Shown piece after piece: positions 59,606 to 64,000 of a stretch of DNA of 64,000 nucleotides (position 1 is the stretch's first letter; each line of letters starts with the position of its first letter). Below the pieces are notes generated by a model. The model saw only the letters and a list, made by a program, of their open reading frames with translations. It was not told the DNA's origin and did no database searches. The stretch is from Paractinoplanes bogorensis (GTDB taxonomy: Bacteria > Actinomycetota > Actinomycetes > Mycobacteriales > Micromonosporaceae), in NCBI RefSeq assembly GCF_018829635.1, contig NZ_JAHKKG010000015.1, positions 124,001-188,000 of the forward strand, in the 5' to 3' direction. A program made the position numbers and the translations under genes.

Positions 59606-60727
59606 TCACGGGCGGGCCAGCCACGCCTCCAGCTGAGTCAGTGTCGCCCGGGTGGCCGCGAGTTCCTGCCGCAGATCCTCGCGACCGTCCCCGAGAACCT
59701 CGGCGGCCGACCGCCCAGCCGCGAGCGCGGCGAGCTGGGTCTGGGCATCGACCAGGTCGGCGAGGGTCTTCCGGAAGGCACTGTCCACGACCGACCAGTC
59801 AGTCGGGGTCGCTTCGGCGACCTCCGGAGGGCTGGACGGTTCCGCGTCCTCGGCCGAGGGCCTCGGCGGGGTGATCACTGAACCCCGGGCGGGCGAGGAC
59901 TCGGCCGGCCGGGCCGCCGGCAGAGTCAGCGGCGGCGCGGTCGCTGGAGGCGCCGACTGTGCCGGAATGGTCGTCCTCGGCAGGGGCGGCGCCTGGACCG
60001 ACAAGGAGGCGCTCGCCGGAAGCGGCGGTGCAGCGAGCGGCGGCGCAGGAAGCGACGACGTAGGAAGCGACGGCGCGGGAAGCGACGGCGCGGCCAGCGG
60101 CGGCGACGCAGGAAGCGACGGCGCAGCAAGCGGCGGCGCAGCCAGCGGCGGCGACGCAGCAAGCGATGGCGCAGGAAGCGACGGCGCAGCAAGCGGCGGC
60201 GACGCAGCAAGCGGCGGCGGCGCAGCAAGCGGCGGCGGCGCAACCGCATCGGACGCACCCACGACCGGCGGCAGCAGCGGCGCCGGAGACCGCTCGGCCG
60301 GATGGTCGAAGGTCACGATCGGCGGCGGCGCGACCGGCTCCGCCGCGGCGACGACCGGGGGCAGGGGTGGTGGAGCAGCCGGCTCGTCCGGGATCACGAC
60401 CGGAGGCAGAGGCGGTGGCCCCATCTGCTGCGGGGCCGGCGGGGAAACCGGCACGTACGGAGGGAGAGGCGGTGCCGCCGCCGGTTCCGGTGGAGTGAAC
60501 GTGAACGCTGTGGACAGGGACCAGGACGGCCGCCGGTCGATTCCGGGGTCGTCCCCCCACCTCGGAGGGACCGGTGACGCCGGTTCAGCCTCCACGCTCT
60601 CGGGTTCGGCCGAGGACGGCGAGTTCCACGACTCCTCGGCCGAGTGCCGGCCCGCGGGCGGATCGAACGGCTCTGATTTCCGCCATGCGGGCAGGTCGCC
60701 CCACTCCGGCGAATGAGAGTCAGCCAC
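59606..60727 (-). CDS. Pro/Ala/Ser-rich protein with C-terminal helix, partner of the NYN-ATPase
   Basis: 373 residues. The N-terminus MADSHSPEWGDLPAWRKSEP is soluble and acidic. Residues ~80-260 are low-complexity (PPLAAPSLPAPSL repeats). The C-terminal ~70 residues are a predicted coiled coil (VVDSAFRKTLADLVDAQTQL and LRQELAATRATLTQLEAWLA). There is no enzyme motif or signal peptide. Its ATG overlaps the end of the ATPase-NYN gene by eight bases, so the two are translated together and may form a complex through the coiled coil. Confidence 0.65.
   Translation of the reverse strand: MADSHSPEWGDLPAWRKSEPFDPPAGRHSAEESWNSPSSAEPESVEAEPASPVPPRWGDDPGIDRRPSWSLSTAFTFTPPEPAAAPPLPPYVPVSPPAPQQMGPPPLPPVVIPDEPAAPPPLPPVVAAAEPVAPPPIVTFDHPAERSPAPLLPPVVGASDAVAPPPLAAPPPLAASPPLAAPSLPAPSLAASPPLAAPPLAAPSLPASPPLAAPSLPAPSLPTSSLPAPPLAAPPLPASASLSVQAPPLPRTTIPAQSAPPATAPPLTLPAARPAESSPARGSVITPPRPSAEDAEPSSPPEVAEATPTDWSVVDSAFRKTLADLVDAQTQLAALAAGRSAAEVLGDGREDLRQELAATRATLTQLEAWLARP
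60030..60250. repeat. Degenerate 15-bp tandem repeats in the Pro-rich gene
   Basis: About a dozen imperfect units related to GCAGCAAGCGGCGGC encode PPLAA/PSLPA pentapeptides on the minus strand. They lie wholly inside coding sequence. Confidence 0.8.
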
Positions 60728-63700
60728 GGATTTCCTCCTGGAATTTCTCGGGAGTGACCGAGCGCGCCATGGCCGGGTCCTTCAACACCTCGTCGGCGTC
60801 CCACAGCACCAGATCCGGGCCGTCGAGCCCGAGGATCTGGCAGGTCAGCCGCCGCTCGTCGACGGTCGCCATCCACGGCGTACCGAAATTGCCCGCCTTG
60901 CTGTCGCGCGAGTATCCGGCGACGACGTGGACGCGGAGCCCGGACGCGGCCCGGCCACGGCCCTCCACGCCTTTCAGGAGGCCCATCGCGGTGGGGATGA
61001 AGAAGTGGTCGCCCGACACGATCACCACCTCGGCCAGGTTGTACTGCTCGGCCAGTCCGGTGATGAACGGCTGCAGCGCCATGTCGGCCGCGTTCTCTTT
61101 CGACTCGATGCTCGGTGGAGGCATCTCGAAGCGGATCTGTCGCGCGACGAAGGCCGCTTCGACCGCCCGCAGATCCCAGCCCACCAGGGAGAGCGAGTAT
61201 CGCGTGGCCACGGCGACCGGCGGCGCCACCGAACCGAACCGCCGGGCGAAGGCGATCAGCTGATCGGCCAGCTCCTCGGGGGACTGCGCGGCTCCGATGA
61301 TGTTCTCCACGTCGACGAACAGGCCGACCGGCTTCTTGCTCTTGTCCGGTGAGACCTCGAGCCGGGCGCCGTGCAGCAGGCGCAGGTAGCGTTCGAGGAC
61401 CCCGCCACGGATGCGGATCTGCAGCTCACCACCCGGCGCCGGACGGGACTCGATCACGTTCGCCCCCTCCAGCGCCCGCAGCGTCGAGCGCACGTCCCGC
61501 TCCGACCGCTTGATGACGTCGGCGACGCTCATCCAGGCCCGGGGTGTCGGCAGGGTGTGCGCCAGATCGACCGCGACGGCACGCTCCTGCTCGTTCAGCA
61601 GTGATGCGTCGAACCAGGACACGTCGAACATGTACTGCTGGTTGGTCGCGATGTCCTGCGAGGCGTCCCACACGTCGTTGACGCAGATGACGTTCCGCCG
61701 TCCGGCGTTGGCCAGCCGGAGCGCGCCCTTGATGATGGCCGAGGTGAAGTTCGGATGCCCGGCCGATTCCTCGAACAGGACGCCGTGGACGTCGTCCGGC
61801 ACGATCACCGGCCGGCCGCTGAGCACGGACTTCACCAGTTGGGTGACCTCGGTGGCGTCCAGGAAGTCGACCCGCCGGGGCTCCACCAGCAGTCCGGTCG
61901 TGGTCGGCAGGCCGCCCGGGCCTTCGACGGCGGCGAAGATGAAGCCGCACCGCCGGCTCTCGGCCATCATCCGGATGAGGTCGAGCAGCGGTGCACACTC
62001 GGCCGTGTAGAGGCACTGGAACTCGTCGATGACCAGGACGGGGGCCGATCCGCTGGCGGCTTTGCCGAGATCCGCGTAGGCGTCGAGGAACTCTTCCAGG
62101 AAGAGCGTCGGATTGTCGGGGAGCGGCGGGACGGCCGGGAGGGGCAGGCGCGCTTCGCCGGAGATGCGCCGGCACAGGTTCGCGACGATCGCCCCGAGGG
62201 TCTGGTGTGCGGGTTGGAGACCCTGCGCCGTCACCAGATCGACGCGCCGGCCCGCGTCGGCCAGTTCGACGATCACCTTGTTGAGCAGGCTGCTCTTGCC
62301 CACCTTGCGGATGCCGTGGAAGCACACCGGCACGGCCGGAAGCCGATCCACATAGTTGCGCAGCACCTGTTCCAGGTGGTCACCGCGACCCTGGAACAGG
62401 CCGGAGACGACCTGGCTGCGGCTCAGTGGCTCGTTGATGACGAATTCGTCGGGAATCTCGAGACCGGCCACGCCGGAGTCGGCGAGCAGGGCGTCCCAGC
62501 TGCTGACCGGCGCGGTGACCGTGACCGACCGCCGGCGGCCGGTGACATAGCCCCAGCTCCACGCCAGGTCGAGCTGGATGTCCACCGACTCCTGGGGCGC
62601 GTGCAGGTCGACCGCCACGGGGACGGCCACGGTGTACGACTCGCCGGCGGCGACGTTGCCGAGGGCCAGCGAGGACACCCCGCCGGACAGTTCGACCTGT
62701 TGCAGCTCCACCTCGCGGGTGCCACTGACCTCGACCACCGCCTGCGGCGGCTCCGCCTCGCGGCTGAGACCCACCCAGTACGCGGGCAGTGCCGCGTGCG
62801 GCGGGGGCGCCTCGACCAGGTGGTTGACCGCGAAGTCGGAGGCCCGGCGGACGGCACCGAGCAGCGCGGCGAGCGATTCCTCGCCGGCGTCGGACGACTT
62901 CAACTCGGCGGCGATGCGACCGACGCGGTCGAGCAGGTCACGGGCGTCCTCGGGGCGTACGCCCTCGGACAGCTGCCCCAGGGCCGAGAACACCTGATGC
63001 ACCAGTTCACGGACCCGGGTGTCGACGCCGACGTAGACCAGCGCCGACTCGACGCTGCGGGCCAGTGCGGCCACCGAGGCCGGGTCGGAGGCGGCCGTCA
63101 GCTTCGGCAACAGTTCGGCGATCTCCGGCCGTACGTTGGGCGGCGGCTGCACCGGGCCACCCGGCAGCAGGCTGCTGAGCAGCTTGTCCTGCTCCTTGGA
63201 GGTCGGGATCGCGTGGTGGTCGAGCACCTCCTTGACGCTGCGGGCCAGTCGCTCGTCACGCCACTTGGCGGCGAACCGGAGGGCGCCCGATCCGGGGGCC
63301 CGGAACGCGTACTTCGCGTCGGAGAGGCCCTTCTTCGTGTGCTGGATCCGGCTGCGCACTCCCGGACGCCGGTTGTCGCCCTCGGCCAGGCCTTTCACCC
63401 GCCGCTCGAGCTGGACGAGTTCCTCACTCTGCTGGTCGAGACGGTCCCGCGCGTATTCGATCACGCGTGCCCACGTCTCGTTGGCGACCGTGTGGTCCGG
63501 ATCCTTCTCGCTGGTCTCGGCCAGCGCGACCAGGACGGTCTGCCGGGGAGCGGGTCCCAGCTTGGCGGCCATTCCGGCGAGGAGACACCGCTGCCATCGC
63601 TGGGTGTAGCGGGACTCCTTGCGGACCTCGTCGACCATGCTGGGGGCGGATCGCTGCCCCGAGTCGAAGCGCAGCGGCACCGGATCGGCCAGCTGACCCC

Positions 63701-64000
63701 AGTGGCGCAGGGCCACCTCGGCACCGTCGAAGCCGGTGGGGATGTCGGTGTTCGCCATCGCGAGAGCGGCCAGCAGGACCCTCGGTTCGGGCACCTCCCG
63801 GGCCCACGTGGTGAAGAAGCGTGTCGGCTCGTCGTCGCCGGACTGCCCGTCCTCGGTCGCCTGCAGTGCCAGCCAGATGCCGAGCAGCACCATGTCGGTG
63901 TCGGCCCGCCACGACTTGAGCCCCTCGTCGAGGTGCTTGTACGCCCCGACACCGGCGAACTTCCGCTTGGTGTCGAAGACGGCCAGGTTCCAGCAGACCT
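60720..64000 (-). CDS. P-loop ATPase fused to a C-terminal NYN ribonuclease-like domain (5' end missing)
   Basis: At least 1092 residues; the frame stays open to the right edge (VCWNLAVFDTKRKFAGVGAY), so the start lies outside. The N-terminal half is helical. A beta-sandwich-like segment near 62500-62750 precedes the ATPase: Walker A HGIRKVGKSSLLNK (about 62280-62320) and Walker B APVLVIDEFQCL (about 62010-62045). A winged-helix-like part follows. At the C-terminus an NYN domain shows KPVGLFVDVENI (61304-61335), KENAADMAL (about 61080-61102) and VIVSGDHFFIP (about 61000-61025), the acidic set of NYN/PIN-like RNases. Inference: nucleotide-controlled RNA cleavage, a defence-type design. Confidence 0.8.
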   Translation of the reverse strand, partial: VCWNLAVFDTKRKFAGVGAYKHLDEGLKSWRADTDMVLLGIWLALQATEDGQSGDDEPTRFFTTWAREVPEPRVLLAALAMANTDIPTGFDGAEVALRHWGQLADPVPLRFDSGQRSAPSMVDEVRKESRYTQRWQRCLLAGMAAKLGPAPRQTVLVALAETSEKDPDHTVANETWARVIEYARDRLDQQSEELVQLERRVKGLAEGDNRRPGVRSRIQHTKKGLSDAKYAFRAPGSGALRFAAKWRDERLARSVKEVLDHHAIPTSKEQDKLLSSLLPGGPVQPPPNVRPEIAELLPKLTAASDPASVAALARSVESALVYVGVDTRVRELVHQVFSALGQLSEGVRPEDARDLLDRVGRIAAELKSSDAGEESLAALLGAVRRASDFAVNHLVEAPPPHAALPAYWVGLSREAEPPQAVVEVSGTREVELQQVELSGGVSSLALGNVAAGESYTVAVPVAVDLHAPQESVDIQLDLAWSWGYVTGRRRSVTVTAPVSSWDALLADSGVAGLEIPDEFVINEPLSRSQVVSGLFQGRGDHLEQVLRNYVDRLPAVPVCFHGIRKVGKSSLLNKVIVELADAGRRVDLVTAQGLQPAHQTLGAIVANLCRRISGEARLPLPAVPPLPDNPTLFLEEFLDAYADLGKAASGSAPVLVIDEFQCLYTAECAPLLDLIRMMAESRRCGFIFAAVEGPGGLPTTTGLLVEPRRVDFLDATEVTQLVKSVLSGRPVIVPDDVHGVLFEESAGHPNFTSAIIKGALRLANAGRRNVICVNDVWDASQDIATNQQYMFDVSWFDASLLNEQERAVAVDLAHTLPTPRAWMSVADVIKRSERDVRSTLRALEGANVIESRPAPGGELQIRIRGGVLERYLRLLHGARLEVSPDKSKKPVGLFVDVENIIGAAQSPEELADQLIAFARRFGSVAPPVAVATRYSLSLVGWDLRAVEAAFVARQIRFEMPPPSIESKENAADMALQPFITGLAEQYNLAEVVIVSGDHFFIPTAMGLLKGVEGRGRAASGLRVHVVAGYSRDSKAGNFGTPWMATVDERRLTCQILGLDGPDLVLWDADEVLKDPAMARSVTPEKFQEEIRG

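Noticed and set aside
60030-60250. Possible repeat array or satellite
   Set aside because: Fifteen-base units in frame with a Pro/Ala-rich protein; no spacers.

Overview
The window is high-GC DNA with the gene style of a filamentous or sporangiate actinobacterium, most likely Micromonosporaceae (Actinoplanes-like). The evidence is GTG and TTG starts, four-base stop/start overlaps, a mycothiol-dependent DinB-type enzyme, an F420-type LLM oxidoreductase, a SigE-type sigma factor, lipoprotein L,D-transpeptidases and many secreted glycosidases with ricin-type lectin domains. Species assignment is inference. No rRNA, CRISPR array or complete insertion sequence was seen. One tRNA-Lys(CTT) is present.

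Layout. 1-9.0 kb: end of a GNAT acetyltransferase, SGNH hydrolase, LLM oxidoreductase, a WYL regulator divergent from a drug-type ABC exporter, CorA, and an 871-residue fusion of a lipid/polysaccharide flippase with an HxxxD acyltransferase-like domain. 9-17.8 kb: two paralogous secreted proteins of an unrecognised family, DUF2750, a single-domain response regulator, PRC-barrel protein, KAS III, MHYT membrane protein and two tandem L,D-transpeptidases. 17.9-22 kb: tRNA-Lys followed by a two-gene module, a small membrane protein plus a P-loop NTPase with TPRs, which looks like a conflict or signalling system.

22-31.7 kb: an LPxTG-type surface protein, a trypsin-like protease with a chitin-binding-like domain, then an apparent leftward operon DUF6493 - SWIM zinc finger - CBS pair - giant redox protein. 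The giant protein joins FHA, an indoleamine-2,3-dioxygenase-like haem domain, a P450-reductase-like FAD/NADPH domain and a cytochrome b5-like domain in one chain. This is the most unusual object in the window: a haem-dioxygenase-type domain fused to the two partners that reduce IDO in animals. 31.8-39.3 kb: divergent operon of an OB-fold membrane protein, YqiK-type flotillin and a 1610-residue AAA ATPase.

39.2-45.5 kb: SRPBCC protein, AraC regulator with a tandemly repeated 3' end, membrane-anchored trypsin-like protease divergent from a two-component system, a MazF-type toxin-antitoxin pair, and DUF695 and DUF429 proteins. 45.6-55.6 kb: a carbohydrate-degradation island with a lectin-linked zincin-like protein, GH12 endoglucanase, sialidase-fold glycosidase, a membrane diguanylate cyclase, a chimeric repeat protein and a 1115-residue GH87-like alpha-1,3-glucanase. 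55.6-64 kb: mycothiol-dependent isomerase-like protein, an Rpn-like C-terminal fragment, PRC-barrel-like protein, SGNH lipoprotein, SigE-family sigma factor with a membrane-anchored propeller partner, and at the right edge a Pro-rich protein overlapping an incomplete P-loop ATPase fused to a C-terminal NYN ribonuclease domain.
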